A stretch of DNA of 64,000 bases from Lachnospira sp900551945 (GCA_048380335.1 DBFCCI010000005.1:62001-126000), one strand, 5' to 3'. Numbered from the stretch's first letter, positions 29,203 through 37,787 are shown. Numbers and translations are program-made. The notes: a model not told the origin generated them from the letters alone.

Positions 29203-29363
29203 AAAGATATCAGTATTAGTTAAGTAAACACACATCAGTTAAAGTACAATTTCATATATTTGTATGTTCTCGTCAAACAAGTGTGTTTGTCGCTGTCATA
29301 CAAATATATGGAATTGTTCTTTGCAAGGGTGCATTTTATTGCTTAATTAATACTGATATCTTT
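29203..29363 (+). repeat. repeat family A, long copy 1
   Basis: 161-bp element with 25-base terminal inverted repeats (two mismatches) beginning AAAGATATCAGTATTA. Inside lie a second stem (AAAG-ACAATT with AATTGT-CTTT) and a perfect 14-bp central stem (29253-29266 with 29297-29310) topped by CAAACA/TGTTTG. It is homologous to 31572-31730 and 44710-44860. The rest of the 29177-29620 gap is AT-rich with only the rsmH promoter at its end. Confidence 0.85.
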
Positions 29364-29551
29364 GTTGTAGGTTATTGGCTTTTGCAAAATATGAAGTATT
29401 AAGAGTGGAAATGCTTGGTTAAATTTTTAACATTATTAATTCAGTTTAATACATATATTGCTTGAAGTGATATTGGTAGCTTATTTAAAATAATTGTATT
29501 ATTATATTTTTTTGATATCTTATTAAAGTTTTTAGAGAATAGTAGATATAT

Positions 29552-29580
29552 TTGGCAAAAATATAATTATAGATTATAAG
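29552..29580 (+). promoter_or_regulatory. probable rsmH promoter
   Basis: TTGGCA (29552-29557) and TATAAG (29575-29580) are exactly 17 bases apart and lie about 40 bases before the rsmH start. Confidence 0.5.
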
Positions 29581-29620
29581 AATGATTTAGATAATAATTA
29601 TAGAATTGGAGAATCGTAGT

Positions 29621-30721
29621 TTGGAAAAGAATAATGTAGAGAATGTTAATGAGCAAAGAAATAGTGATAATGCTCAAGAAGCACCTGTTGTTCATAAAAG
29701 GCGTGTGAGATATAAGGGAACGCACCCTACAAAATATAGTGAAAAGTATAAAGAACATCAACCAGAAAAGTATGCTGATACTATTAAGAAGGTTATTAGT
29801 AAGGGAAGTACACCTGCTGGTATGCACATTTCTATTATGGTGAATGAAATATTAGATTTTCTTAATATACAGCCAGGGCAAAAGGGGCTTGACGCAACTT
29901 TAGGTTATGGTGGTCATACTTCAAAGATGTTAGAGTGTCTAAAGGGTGAAGGTCATATATATGCGTTAGATGTTGACCCAATAGAGATAGTAAAGACTAA
30001 AAAAAGGCTTGAAGATAAAGGATATGGTGAAAAAATATTAACTATTTTAAATACTAATTTTGCTAATATTTCAGAAGTTGCAAATAAATATGGTAAATTT
30101 GATTTTATGATGGCAGATTTGGGTGTATCTTCAATGCAGATTGACAATCCGGAAAGGGGATTTTCATATAAGACAGATGGCCCGCTTGATTTACGACTTA
30201 ATCCACAAAAGGGAGTAAGTGCAGCAGAAAGGCTTAAGGAGCTTACAAGAGAAGAATTTGAGGGAATGATGGTTGAAAATTCTGATGAGCCATATGCGCT
30301 TGAGATTTCAAGAGTTGTTATGTCACATTTGAGAAAAGGAAAGCCCGTTGAAACTACAAAAGATTTGTATAATTGTATAGAAGAGGCGTTATCATTTATA
30401 CCTGAAAAGGAAAGAAAAGAAGCTGTTAAAAAGTCATGTCAAAGGACATTTCAGGCGTTGAGAATTGATGTTAATAGTGAGTTTGAAGTGCTTGATAGAT
30501 TTCTTGAAAGTTTGCCAGATGTACTTGTATCAGGCGGTAGAGTTGCTATTCTTACATTCCATTCAGGAGAAGATAGACTTGTTAAGAAGTCATTTAAGAA
30601 GTTTTTAAAACAAGGCGTATATAGTGAAGTTGCGCAAGATGTGATAAGACCATCAGCAAAAGAGTGTGCAGAAAACCCACGAGCAAAGTCTACTAAGATG
30701 AGATGGGCAGTTAAAGCATAA
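29621..30721 (+). CDS. rsmH: 16S rRNA (cytosine(1402)-N(4))-methyltransferase RsmH
   Basis: SAM-dependent methyltransferase (MraW). The SAM site is GLDATLGYGGHTSKMLE, followed by MADLGVSSMQID, ERGFSYKTDGPLDLRL and TFQALRIDVNSE. The canonical domain begins near MHISIMVNEILDFL; about 67 residues precede it, basic and Pro/Tyr-rich (KRRVRYKGTHPTKYSEKY), an extension probably shared by related Clostridia. The TTG at 29621 has GGAG nine bases upstream, so the extension is accepted. 366 residues. It stands away from any mra/fts division cluster. Confidence 0.93.
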   Translation: MEKNNVENVNEQRNSDNAQEAPVVHKRRVRYKGTHPTKYSEKYKEHQPEKYADTIKKVISKGSTPAGMHISIMVNEILDFLNIQPGQKGLDATLGYGGHTSKMLECLKGEGHIYALDVDPIEIVKTKKRLEDKGYGEKILTILNTNFANISEVANKYGKFDFMMADLGVSSMQIDNPERGFSYKTDGPLDLRLNPQKGVSAAERLKELTREEFEGMMVENSDEPYALEISRVVMSHLRKGKPVETTKDLYNCIEEALSFIPEKERKEAVKKSCQRTFQALRIDVNSEFEVLDRFLESLPDVLVSGGRVAILTFHSGEDRLVKKSFKKFLKQGVYSEVAQDVIRPSAKECAENPRAKSTKMRWAVKA

Positions 30722-30731
30722 TATAAAGAAG

Positions 30732-30776
30732 AAGTTACAGTAACAAGGAAACTTGAAACTGTAACTTTTTTTATTT
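30732..30776 (+). terminator. rsmH intrinsic terminator
   Basis: Perfect 10-bp stem AAGTTACAGT (30732-30741) and ACTGTAACTT (30758-30767), followed by a run of T's. Confidence 0.9.
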
Positions 30777-30778
30777 TT

Positions 30779-30807
30779 GCGAACAACGAGTCAAAGTCAG
30801 TGCTTGC
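30779..30807 (+). repeat. repeat family C, copy 3
   Basis: GCGAACAACGAGTCAAAG followed by TCAGTGCTTGC, directly after the T-run of the rsmH terminator. It matches the copies at 1819, 22638 and 44004. Confidence 0.6.
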
Positions 30808-30842
30808 AATGTGTATAAAAGTCAACTTATTTTAAAAAGATA

Positions 30843-30892
30843 TTGACAATTACTTAATAGTACTGTAAACTATATTGAAAAATGAGTTTACA
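30843..30892 (+). promoter_or_regulatory. bioY promoter with BirA-type operator
   Basis: TTGACA (30843-30848) is 17 bases from TAAACT (30866-30871). Overlapping the -10 is TGTAAAC (30864-30870), 15 bases, then GTTTACA (30886-30892), which has the sequence and spacing of a biotin-protein-ligase repressor site. A hairpin (AGTCT/AGACT and ACAAAG/CTTTGT, 30937-30971) lies in the leader. Biotin-dependent repression of bioY is inferred. Confidence 0.75.
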
Positions 30893-31000
30893 TTTTAAGG
30901 CTGGTAAAATGAGTTGAATTTAAAATGTAGCTTGAAAGTCTGTAATACAAAGTGAATATCTTTGTAAGACTAATATGTTCACAAGAGAAAGGGTTATGTT

Positions 31001-31564
31001 ATGAAAGAAAAGAAACTTACAATTTACAACATTGCATTTATGGGTCTTATGGCAGCAGTTATGTGTATATTAGGGCCATTATCACTTCCAATTGGACCAG
31101 TTCCTGTATCTCTTACTAATCTTGTAATTTATTTTACAGTATTTGTAATAGGTGCTAAGGCGGGGCTTGGAAGTTGTTGCTTATATTTGTTACTTGGGGC
31201 TGTTGGACTTCCAGTATTTTCAGGATATGCAGGCGGACTTGGAAAGCTTGCAGGACCAACAGGTGGATATTTAATAGGCTTTATTCCTATGATAATTATT
31301 GGTGGATTATTAATGGAGAAGTCTAACAGAAATCTTATTGTAACAAGCATTGGCTGGGTATTTGGAACAGCCGTAGCATATTTTCTTGGAACTATATGGT
31401 TTGTGCATATTACACACAGCACAGTTATGTATGCACTTACAGTATGTGTATTTCCATTTATAATAGCAGATATAGCTAAGATTGTTATAGGAACAATTCT
31501 AGGTAGAGAAGTTAGAAAAGGGCTTATTAAAGCAGGAATATTTGCAAACGGTCAGTTAATATAA
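31001..31564 (+). CDS. bioY: biotin transporter substrate-binding component BioY
   Basis: Integral membrane S-component of the ECF biotin transporter, with about six helices. It shows the family patterns LPIGPVPVSLTNL near residue 29, GAVGLPVFSGYAGGLGKLAGPTGG in two parts, and a C-terminal segment FIIADIAKIVIGTILG. 187 residues. The GAAAGGG site precedes the ATG. The BirA-type operator upstream independently supports the assignment. Energising ECF proteins are not encoded nearby. Confidence 0.94.
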   Translation: MKEKKLTIYNIAFMGLMAAVMCILGPLSLPIGPVPVSLTNLVIYFTVFVIGAKAGLGSCCLYLLLGAVGLPVFSGYAGGLGKLAGPTGGYLIGFIPMIIIGGLLMEKSNRNLIVTSIGWVFGTAVAYFLGTIWFVHITHSTVMYALTVCVFPFIIADIAKIVIGTILGREVRKGLIKAGIFANGQLI

Positions 31565-31571
31565 TAATGTG

Positions 31572-31730
31572 AAAGATATCAGTAGTATATAAGAATAACA
31601 CATAAAAGGAAAAGTATAATTTTAAATATTTGTATGCCATCGCCAAACAAGTATTTTGCTACTGTCATAAAAATATCTAAAACTGTTTTTTTAATGGTGC
31701 ATTTATGGTCTTAAATATTACTGATATTTT
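31572..31730 (+). repeat. repeat family A, long copy 2
   Basis: 159-bp copy, starting AAAGATATCAGTAGTATATA and ending in TACTGATATTTT, with the central stem (ATATTTGTATG and CATAAAAATAT) more decayed than in the other long copies. It starts eight bases after the bioY stop. Confidence 0.8.
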
Positions 31731-31791
31731 GACGGAAGTTTGTTTGGGCTAGTTAGTTAGTTGGATTATATAATATTAAAGCTAATAATGT

Positions 31792-31888
31792 AAAAAGTGG
31801 CTGTCGCATTAATAAAATTTATATACAATATAGAATGTATAGGTATTTATATCGTGTATAAAATTTTCTTAGTGTGACAGCCATTTTT
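31792..31888. terminator. repeat family B, copy 2; bidirectional terminator
   Basis: AAAAAGTGGCTGTC at the left pairs with GACAGCCATTTTTT at the right, and the pairing continues inward through TTAATAAAATTTATA-like arms. A-run and T-run on opposite sides fit termination in both directions between convergent bioY and the RpiB-family gene. Ends GCATTAATAAA and ATTTTCTTA match copies at 19203 and 34028. The remaining 31889-31976 is plain AT-rich DNA. Confidence 0.75.
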
Positions 31889-31976
31889 TATTAGTATGGT
31901 TTATTACTAAAAATAAAGTGAATTATGTATTAATATTAGTAATTGTTATTCACAGTTAATATGTAAAACTTAGTTA

Positions 31977-32615
31977 TTAGTCAACTAATGTCTTAACGTA
32001 TTCTGCAATTTCGTCATTCTTGCAGTTTGCGAAGAATAATTCCTTGAACTTAGGACCAGCAACAGCACCTTTAACAAGGTCTTGGTCTAATTCCTTTAAG
32101 ATATCAACAAGTCCTTTGAATGCAACAGCTCTTACGCCGTCAAGGATTTTCTTGTTTCTTTGTTCTGGAACAACTCTTTCCTTTGGATAACCACCGCCTG
32201 GTTCGCCTTCAAATAATTTTTCAAATACATACTGAAGATTAAGTTCAGCACCCCAGCCAAATCCCTTAGCAAATGGAAGGGCAATAGCATTACCATCATT
32301 AACCTGCATAAACATATAAGCATCTGAAGGGTCAACAACGTGTCCACAAAGTACTCCTGGGAATGAGTTAAGAGCTATCATAGCACCTTCACCAGTACCA
32401 CAACCTGTAACAACGAAGTCAGCAGCACCGCTGTTGATTAAGATAGCAGCAAGAATACCGTTCTGAACGTATGTAAGCTGTTCTGTATCTTCAGCAGAGT
32501 ACATACCGTAGTTATCAACTACGTGACCTTTTGTATCAGCTACACCTTTAAGAGCCTTGTAAACGATATCGTTCTTTGTAGCCTGACTGTTTTCCATAAT
32601 TAATGCAATTCTCAT
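31977..32615 (-). CDS. RpiB/LacA/LacB family sugar-phosphate isomerase
   Basis: Begins MRIALIMENSQATKND and contains the anion-binding VVTGCGTGEGAMIALN and HVVDPSDAYMFMQVNDGNA, typical of the RpiB/LacAB fold, which interconverts ribose-5-phosphate/ribulose-5-phosphate or similar aldose/ketose phosphates. At 212 residues it is longer than classical RpiB (about 150), with a C-terminal helical extension. The ATG at 32615 has GAGG nine bases upstream; a longer frame upstream lacks such a site. The exact sugar is not determinable. Confidence 0.85.
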   Translation of the reverse strand: MRIALIMENSQATKNDIVYKALKGVADTKGHVVDNYGMYSAEDTEQLTYVQNGILAAILINSGAADFVVTGCGTGEGAMIALNSFPGVLCGHVVDPSDAYMFMQVNDGNAIALPFAKGFGWGAELNLQYVFEKLFEGEPGGGYPKERVVPEQRNKKILDGVRAVAFKGLVDILKELDQDLVKGAVAGPKFKELFFANCKNDEIAEYVKTLVD

Positions 32616-32661
32616 TGTAAAAAACCTCATCTTTCTAAAATAATTGGGTTGTAAATAAAAT

Positions 32662-32704
32662 ACCCATACAGATAAACTATAAGCAAAAATATGGGTTTTG
32701 TCAA
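32662..32704 (-). promoter_or_regulatory. promoter and possible operator of the RpiB-family gene
   Basis: On the minus strand TTGACA (32704-32699) is 17 bases from TATAGT (32681-32676), a near-consensus promoter. An inverted repeat ACCCATA (32662-32668) / TATGGGT (32690-32696) spans the -10 and spacer, so it may be a repressor site; no partner regulator is recognised here. Confidence 0.7.
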
Positions 32705-32843
32705 GGTGGGGGTTATTAATAGTCAAAATACGAAGATTGTATATGTGTGTAAATAATAATTTTTAAACTATTATTTTTGTATTACATTATTAATTAATAA
32801 CTTAAATCATTAAAAATAAATAATATTCCTAAATAAGTTTTTA

Positions 32844-32852
32844 TGATATAAT
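32844..32852 (+). promoter_or_regulatory. possible extended -10 of the sigma-like gene
   Basis: TGATATAAT is an extended -10 motif about 80 bases before the gene at 32931. No good -35 is seen. The rest of the 32616-32930 gap holds the divergent RpiB-family promoter and AT-rich DNA. Confidence 0.35.
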
Positions 32853-32930
32853 ATTTTTATTATGCTGTTAAAAATATATAATATGGTATATTTTTTAACA
32901 AATAATCTTGAAAATAATATTGGAGGAATT

Positions 32931-33971
32931 ATGGCAGATAATAATGAAAAACAGGCGTTGTTTATGGAAGCGCTTAACAGCTTAAAGGAATACGCAAAGG
33001 TTAATTGTGGCGTTGTTACAAAAGACGATGTAAGAAGTTATTTTAAAGAAATGGATATGGACGAGTCTAAGTTTCAGATGGTCTACGGCTATCTTATGGC
33101 TAATAACATAAAGATTACAGGCGAAGATGGCGCAGACAATGAATTTCTTAAAATGATGGAAAGTGCAGTTGCACAAAATAAGGACACAGATAATATTTAT
33201 GAAACACAAAAAGATAATGAAGAAGATACGCAAGCTTCTGAAAGTAATAACGGTGTAAAGCTCTACGCAGATATTAACGTTATGCCAGAAAAAGAAAACA
33301 ATAATGACAATCAAAGTGTAATCGAAAGATTAGAAAAGCTTGGAATTCCAGAGGGCAACGACAATCTTAATTATGATGAAGATGAGAAATATCTTGAATT
33401 ATATCTTGAAGATTTAAAAGAAATTGAAGAACTTTCTGACACAACAAGAGCTTATCTTTTAATGAATATTGTGGAAGACAATGACAAAGATTCACTTGAC
33501 CTACTTTCAAAGTCATTTTTAGAAAAAATAGTGGATTGGGTTGAGCCATTTAGAAGAAGAGGTGTATTAGCTAGTGACCTTGTACAAGAAGCTAATCTTG
33601 CAATGATGGCATATATTAAGGAGAAAAGATGGTCTAACAATTCACAGTGGATTGAAAAAATAAAAGAAGGAACAACTAACGATTTACTTGAGGTTCTTTC
33701 AAATATTGAAAGTGATGTAAGATATGAAGTAATAGAAAGTTTATTTATGTTGCTTGATGAGCAGATAGGTTCTTCAAAGGTAGCTAATAAAGTACTTAAT
33801 AAGGTAAATTTAGTAAATGACTGGGCAGTAAGATTAAAAGAAGAATTAGGAAGAAAGCCAACAGTTGAAGAAATAGCGGAAAATATGGGGGTATCAAAAG
33901 AACACGTTATGGAAGCAATTCAGCTTTCTGCCGAAAATATAGAAGTAAAAGATACTAAAAAACAAAATTAA
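32931..33971 (+). CDS. sigma-70-like protein lacking promoter-recognition regions
   Basis: An N-terminal stretch resembles sigma region 1.1 (about 8-62, LKEYAKVNCGVVTKDDVRSY), then an acidic Asn/Glu/Asp-rich linker (about 63-150). YLELYLEDLKEIEELSD and DLVQEANLAMMAYI (about 214-228) resemble regions 1.2 and 2.1-2.2, the core RNA polymerase contact. LGRKPTVEEIAENMGVSKEH (about 305-324) resembles region 3. Regions 2.3-2.4 are replaced and there is no region 4. It could bind core polymerase without recognising promoters. GGAGG lies four bases before the ATG. 346 residues. Confidence 0.65.
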   Translation: MADNNEKQALFMEALNSLKEYAKVNCGVVTKDDVRSYFKEMDMDESKFQMVYGYLMANNIKITGEDGADNEFLKMMESAVAQNKDTDNIYETQKDNEEDTQASESNNGVKLYADINVMPEKENNNDNQSVIERLEKLGIPEGNDNLNYDEDEKYLELYLEDLKEIEELSDTTRAYLLMNIVEDNDKDSLDLLSKSFLEKIVDWVEPFRRRGVLASDLVQEANLAMMAYIKEKRWSNNSQWIEKIKEGTTNDLLEVLSNIESDVRYEVIESLFMLLDEQIGSSKVANKVLNKVNLVNDWAVRLKEELGRKPTVEEIAENMGVSKEHVMEAIQLSAENIEVKDTKKQN

Positions 33972-34027
33972 TATATAAATCAGATAGTTTTTGTTATAAA
34001 AATATACTTTTACTATAATGTAAAAGT

Positions 34028-34095
34028 GTCATATTTAATAAAAATTTATATATAGAACCGTCTATGTTTTATATAAAATTTTCTTAATGCCAAGA
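34028..34095. repeat. repeat family B, copy 3, degenerate
   Basis: TTTAATAAAAATTTATATA and TATAAAATTTTCTTAATG arms around a short TAGA/TCTA stem. The body matches 31792-31888, but the GC-rich outer stem is lost. It lies between the sigma-like gene and the terminator at 34202. Confidence 0.5.
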
Positions 34096-34201
34096 TTGCT
34101 TAATTAATTTAAAAAACATCTAAAATTAAGTATTTATATGTTTGACATTATAAACTTTTAAATAATTTTAACAAGAACTATGGTGATTATAAATAAAAAA
34201 A

Positions 34202-34260
34202 CTCTAAGATAAGCTGCACATTTTATAAAAGACTTAAATAGCTTATCTTAGAGCTTTTTT
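34202..34260. terminator. bidirectional terminator
   Basis: Perfect 14-bp stem CTCTAAGATAAGCT (34202-34215) and AGCTTATCTTAGAG (34240-34253) with an A-run before and T-run after. It separates the convergent sigma-like and deacetylase genes. With repeat B copy 3 it accounts for most of the 33972-34283 gap. Confidence 0.92.
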
Positions 34261-34283
34261 GATTTTATGAATAATTCAATTAT

Positions 34284-35150
34284 CTAAAAATGAACAGTAG
34301 TACCACCCTTAACTTCAACAGGCTTATCATTTACCATAAGCCATACAGATTTAGCAGATGGATTATACACAAAAGTATTATCAGCAGAGAACTCAAGACG
34401 GTCAAATAACTCATTGTATTCTACAATTTCAATATTAGTAGCATACCAGATATCGTCTTGACCACCAATCATCTCACAAAATTCTTCAATAACATTCCAA
34501 TTGTCATTTCTATCAAACTCAAAACTGTGTCCCCATACATACATCATATAAAGGTACTGAGTTTTCTTAAGACTCATAAACTTTTTGCCAAATTCAATAA
34601 GTTCATGGTTGTGGTGACAAGTAGGCAGCCAACGCATATAATTTTCAGGCATATTAAAACCGGTAGCATCACCTAATAAAATAGGGCCTTGAGCATACTG
34701 TGCGTTGAGTTCTGCACTCTTTACAACAGAATACTGGTCAGCGGCAACTCTAGCATACTTAATTCCAAGTTGTGAAGCAATATTACATATTCTTTCATCA
34801 CATGAACCGTTAGGAAAAGCCATACCATGAATAGGATAGCCCATAATCTGTTCAAGTTTAGTTCTGTCATCGAGTATTTCGTGAACAATTTCTAAGTCGG
34901 GACATCTTCCAATAGTAGGGTGAGTAGAAGTATGTACGGCAACTTCATGCCCTGCATAAAGAGCTTGCCATTCTTCCTTTGGAATACGAATTTCTGGGTC
35001 ATCAATACCAGAATTAAGATTAAATGTACATTTAATGCCATTCTTATTAAAGATTGATACAAGTCGTCTATCAGCAAGCTTGCCATCATCATAACTAAGA
35101 GTTAAAACCTTGTGCTTTCCTTCAGGAAATGCTTTGTAAATCTTATTCAT
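34284..35150 (-). CDS. polysaccharide deacetylase family protein
   Basis: NodB-homology domain: LSYDDGK near residue 18 holds the catalytic Asp/metal Asp pair and HTSTHPTIG near residue 71 holds the zinc histidines (H-X3-H). No signal peptide is visible, so it may act in the cytoplasm or leave by another route. Substrate could be a chitooligosaccharide, peptidoglycan sugar or similar N-acetyl compound; not determinable. 288 residues. AAAGGA lies about 13 bases before the ATG. Confidence 0.85.
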   Translation of the reverse strand: MNKIYKAFPEGKHKVLTLSYDDGKLADRRLVSIFNKNGIKCTFNLNSGIDDPEIRIPKEEWQALYAGHEVAVHTSTHPTIGRCPDLEIVHEILDDRTKLEQIMGYPIHGMAFPNGSCDERICNIASQLGIKYARVAADQYSVVKSAELNAQYAQGPILLGDATGFNMPENYMRWLPTCHHNHELIEFGKKFMSLKKTQYLYMMYVWGHSFEFDRNDNWNVIEEFCEMIGGQDDIWYATNIEIVEYNELFDRLEFSADNTFVYNPSAKSVWLMVNDKPVEVKGGTTVHF

Positions 35151-35316
35151 TATACTTTCGAATCCTTTCTAATAGTAAGTAAATTTATTTTAAATCTGCT
35201 TATAATAATAATCCCTTAGACAGCCTTATAAAAATATAAGCTTCTGCCAACTAAATATTATTATATAATAAATATTAAATTTTGTCGATAATTAAGTCGA
35301 TTTAGTTTTTTTCATT

Positions 35317-36768
35317 TTAAGTTTCAAATAACATTTTCCTTACCACAACCCCAATATAATAAAGATATGTCTTTGCCATTACGGTATCTGTTGCATATAT
35401 AGGAATTGACCTGTATAGACAGTCGTTTACATAGATATTTGCAGAGCCGATAACATCATCTTTATAAACGGGGGCTTTGTATATAGTAGGAACATCATAG
35501 GTAATGTTAATTACATCGTCAATTCCAAGTAGAAGTCCCACATTGTCTTTTATATTTGCTCTAAAAGAATTTGCCATGCCCCTTTCAACAGCTATATCTT
35601 TAATTGGAGTATCTGAATTAATAAGTTCTTTGTAAAAATAATTTTGCCTTGCCCAGTTTAATAGAAGCTTTGCGTCATGCCATTTGTATGTTTTGTTATT
35701 AGGCCAGCCACAAGCAAGAAGGGCAACGATAAAAGTTCTTCCGTCACACTTATAAGCACAAATGTAGCAATATCCTGCGTTTCCGGTAAATCCCGTCTTT
35801 CCCGAAATAATATTTTCATACATATTAAGAAATGCGTTTGCATTGCCTACACTGTAAGTAATACCTTTAGAAATCGAAAAATCTTTAGAAGAATTAGTAC
35901 TGTCAGAGTTAGAAAGCTCTTTTTCATTTTTTATTATAGAAGAAAATGTATAATCTTTAGTCTGGGTAATCTTAAGAAATTCACTGTTTTTAATACAATA
36001 TGCCATAATAGTTGCAAGTTCGGCAGCAGTTGTGGAGTGTATTCCACCCTCGTCTTCCCCATCAAGCCCATTAGGAGTTACAAAATGTGTATTAACACAA
36101 CCAAGTTGTTCAGCTTTTTTATTCATAAGAGAGGTAAATATATGTACAAGCACTTTGCTTTGTGAAGTTTCAAGGGAACTTAAAAAAGAGGAGTCATTAT
36201 CTAAGTGACCATTCAAAAAATCAAGTTGGTTCATATTGTCTGCTACAACATTGTAATCATCGTTTTTATTTCCTGCTAGTACATTGCATATATGGTTATA
36301 CGCAGTATTTTCAGCAATAATTACGGCTGAGTCGTTGTGTGATTTTAGCATTAGTGAGTACAAAATATCATTTATATAAAAAAGTTCGCCACGAGTAGCA
36401 TTTAACTGAACGTCAGGCATAGAAGCGGCGTAACTGCTTGTAGTACATATAAAATCACTGTCACAGTATTCAAGAGCTATAACGCAAGTCATAATCTTAG
36501 TAGTACTTGCCATAGGAGCATTAGTATCTGCTGCTTTAGAGTATAAAAGTCGGTTATTGTCACCATCAAGTACTGCGGCGTATCTAGCATATAATTCAGA
36601 TATGTTAGGGCGAGAAGTATCTGTTTTTGGTGTGTTGAAAGAATAATCATTTAATTCATAATAAGAGTTTTGTTCAAAAGCAGGTACGATATTATTTAAC
36701 AAAGAGATGCAATATACAAATAACAAAGTAAAGATAAATAATTTTTTAACAATAGGCTTAACCCTCAT
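35317..36768 (-). CDS. D-alanyl-D-alanine carboxypeptidase (serine peptidase S11)
   Basis: Low-molecular-weight penicillin-binding protein that trims D-Ala from wall peptides. A hydrophobic N-terminal signal/anchor (about 9-28) precedes the catalytic motifs STTK (MASTTKIM), SHN (KSHNDSA) and KTG (SGKTGFTG). About 50 extra residues follow the SHN motif (near NHICNVLAGNKND). The C-terminus has a short beta-domain and a final hydrophobic stretch. 483 residues is long for DacA/DacF types. Paralogue assignment is uncertain, so no symbol is given. Confidence 0.9.
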   Translation of the reverse strand: MRVKPIVKKLFIFTLLFVYCISLLNNIVPAFEQNSYYELNDYSFNTPKTDTSRPNISELYARYAAVLDGDNNRLLYSKAADTNAPMASTTKIMTCVIALEYCDSDFICTTSSYAASMPDVQLNATRGELFYINDILYSLMLKSHNDSAVIIAENTAYNHICNVLAGNKNDDYNVVADNMNQLDFLNGHLDNDSSFLSSLETSQSKVLVHIFTSLMNKKAEQLGCVNTHFVTPNGLDGEDEGGIHSTTAAELATIMAYCIKNSEFLKITQTKDYTFSSIIKNEKELSNSDSTNSSKDFSISKGITYSVGNANAFLNMYENIISGKTGFTGNAGYCYICAYKCDGRTFIVALLACGWPNNKTYKWHDAKLLLNWARQNYFYKELINSDTPIKDIAVERGMANSFRANIKDNVGLLLGIDDVINITYDVPTIYKAPVYKDDVIGSANIYVNDCLYRSIPIYATDTVMAKTYLYYIGVVVRKMLFET

Positions 36769-36940
36769 AAACTCTCCATTTAACTATAACAATTGATAAG
36801 ATAATTACTATTATTTTATAATATTTTATAAATATTTATGATTTCAAATTCTAGTTTATGCTTTACACATTGTTTGATTTCTAATAAAATATTATTATAA
36901 ATAATGTTATTGTTATTTATGTATTTATACATTGTGCTAC

Positions 36941-37041
36941 AATAAACTTTTGTAAGATATCAGTAATATATAAACTAAATGCACTTTTACATGTGTAATT
37001 TATATATTACTGATATCTTAAATGTCTTATAAAAGTTTATT
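36941..37041 (-). repeat. repeat family A, internally deleted copy
   Basis: A perfect 21-bp inverted repeat (36954-36974 and 36999-37019, containing GATATCAGTAATATATAAA) with a 24-base loop. The loop keeps CTAAATGCAC and the end of the other side, so both ends of a long copy are present but the central hairpin is gone; orientation is reversed. Outer arms AATAAACTTTT (36941-36951) and AAAAGTTTATT (37031-37041) extend the pairing. The rest of 36769-37067 is AT-rich. It lies just ahead of the ABC operon. Confidence 0.8.
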
Positions 37042-37067
37042 GAAATATAAAATACAAGGGAGATTAT

Positions 37068-37769
37068 ATGAGTTATATTGAATTTAAAGATGTAAAAAAG
37101 ATATACAAAATGGGCGAAGTGAGCATTGAAGCTCTTTCAGGTGCTAATTTTAGTATAGAAAAGGGCGAATTTGCCGTAATTGCAGGGCCAAGTGGAGCGG
37201 GAAAGAGTACAATCCTTAATTTGCTAGGAGGAATGGATACTTGTTCAAGTGGTGAGATAATAGTAGATGGAGCAAGAGTTAATAACTTTAATGCAAAGCA
37301 ACTTACAACATACAGAAGATACGATATCGGCTTTGTATTTCAGTTCTACAACTTAGTACAAAATCTTACAGTAAGAGAAAATGTTGAATTTGCCGCACAG
37401 ATTTGCAAAGAGCCATTAGACATTGACGCAACTATTAAGGCAGTAGGGCTTGAAAATAGAATTGGCAATTTCCCAGCGCAGTTATCTGGTGGTGAACAAC
37501 AAAGAGTAGCGATAGCAAGAGCAATTGCTAAAAATCCTAAGATACTTTTGTGTGACGAACCAACAGGTGCGCTTGATTATCAGACAGGTAAGGCGGTATT
37601 AAAGCTTTTACAAGACACTTGTATAAAGAATAATGTCACAGTAATAGTTATAACACACAACCTTGCATTAACTCCTATGGGACATAAAGTAATCAAGGTA
37701 AAGAATGGAAAAGTAGACAGTATTACAATCAACGAGAACCCAATGCCAGTAGAGCAGATAGAATGGTAA
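37068..37769 (+). CDS. ABC transporter ATP-binding protein (MacB/LolD type)
   Basis: Nucleotide-binding subunit with Walker A GPSGAGKST near residue 40, Q-loop FVFQFYNLV, signature LSGGEQQRVAIARA, Walker B ILLCDEPTGALD and H-loop VITHN. The MacB/LolD subclass usually partners with FtsX-domain permeases, and one follows 18 bases later. GGGAGA precedes the ATG. 233 residues. The substrate may be a peptide, lipoprotein or drug; sequence does not decide. Confidence 0.93.
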   Translation: MSYIEFKDVKKIYKMGEVSIEALSGANFSIEKGEFAVIAGPSGAGKSTILNLLGGMDTCSSGEIIVDGARVNNFNAKQLTTYRRYDIGFVFQFYNLVQNLTVRENVEFAAQICKEPLDIDATIKAVGLENRIGNFPAQLSGGEQQRVAIARAIAKNPKILLCDEPTGALDYQTGKAVLKLLQDTCIKNNVTVIVITHNLALTPMGHKVIKVKNGKVDSITINENPMPVEQIEW

Positions 37770-37787
37770 ACATAGAAGTGAGGATAT

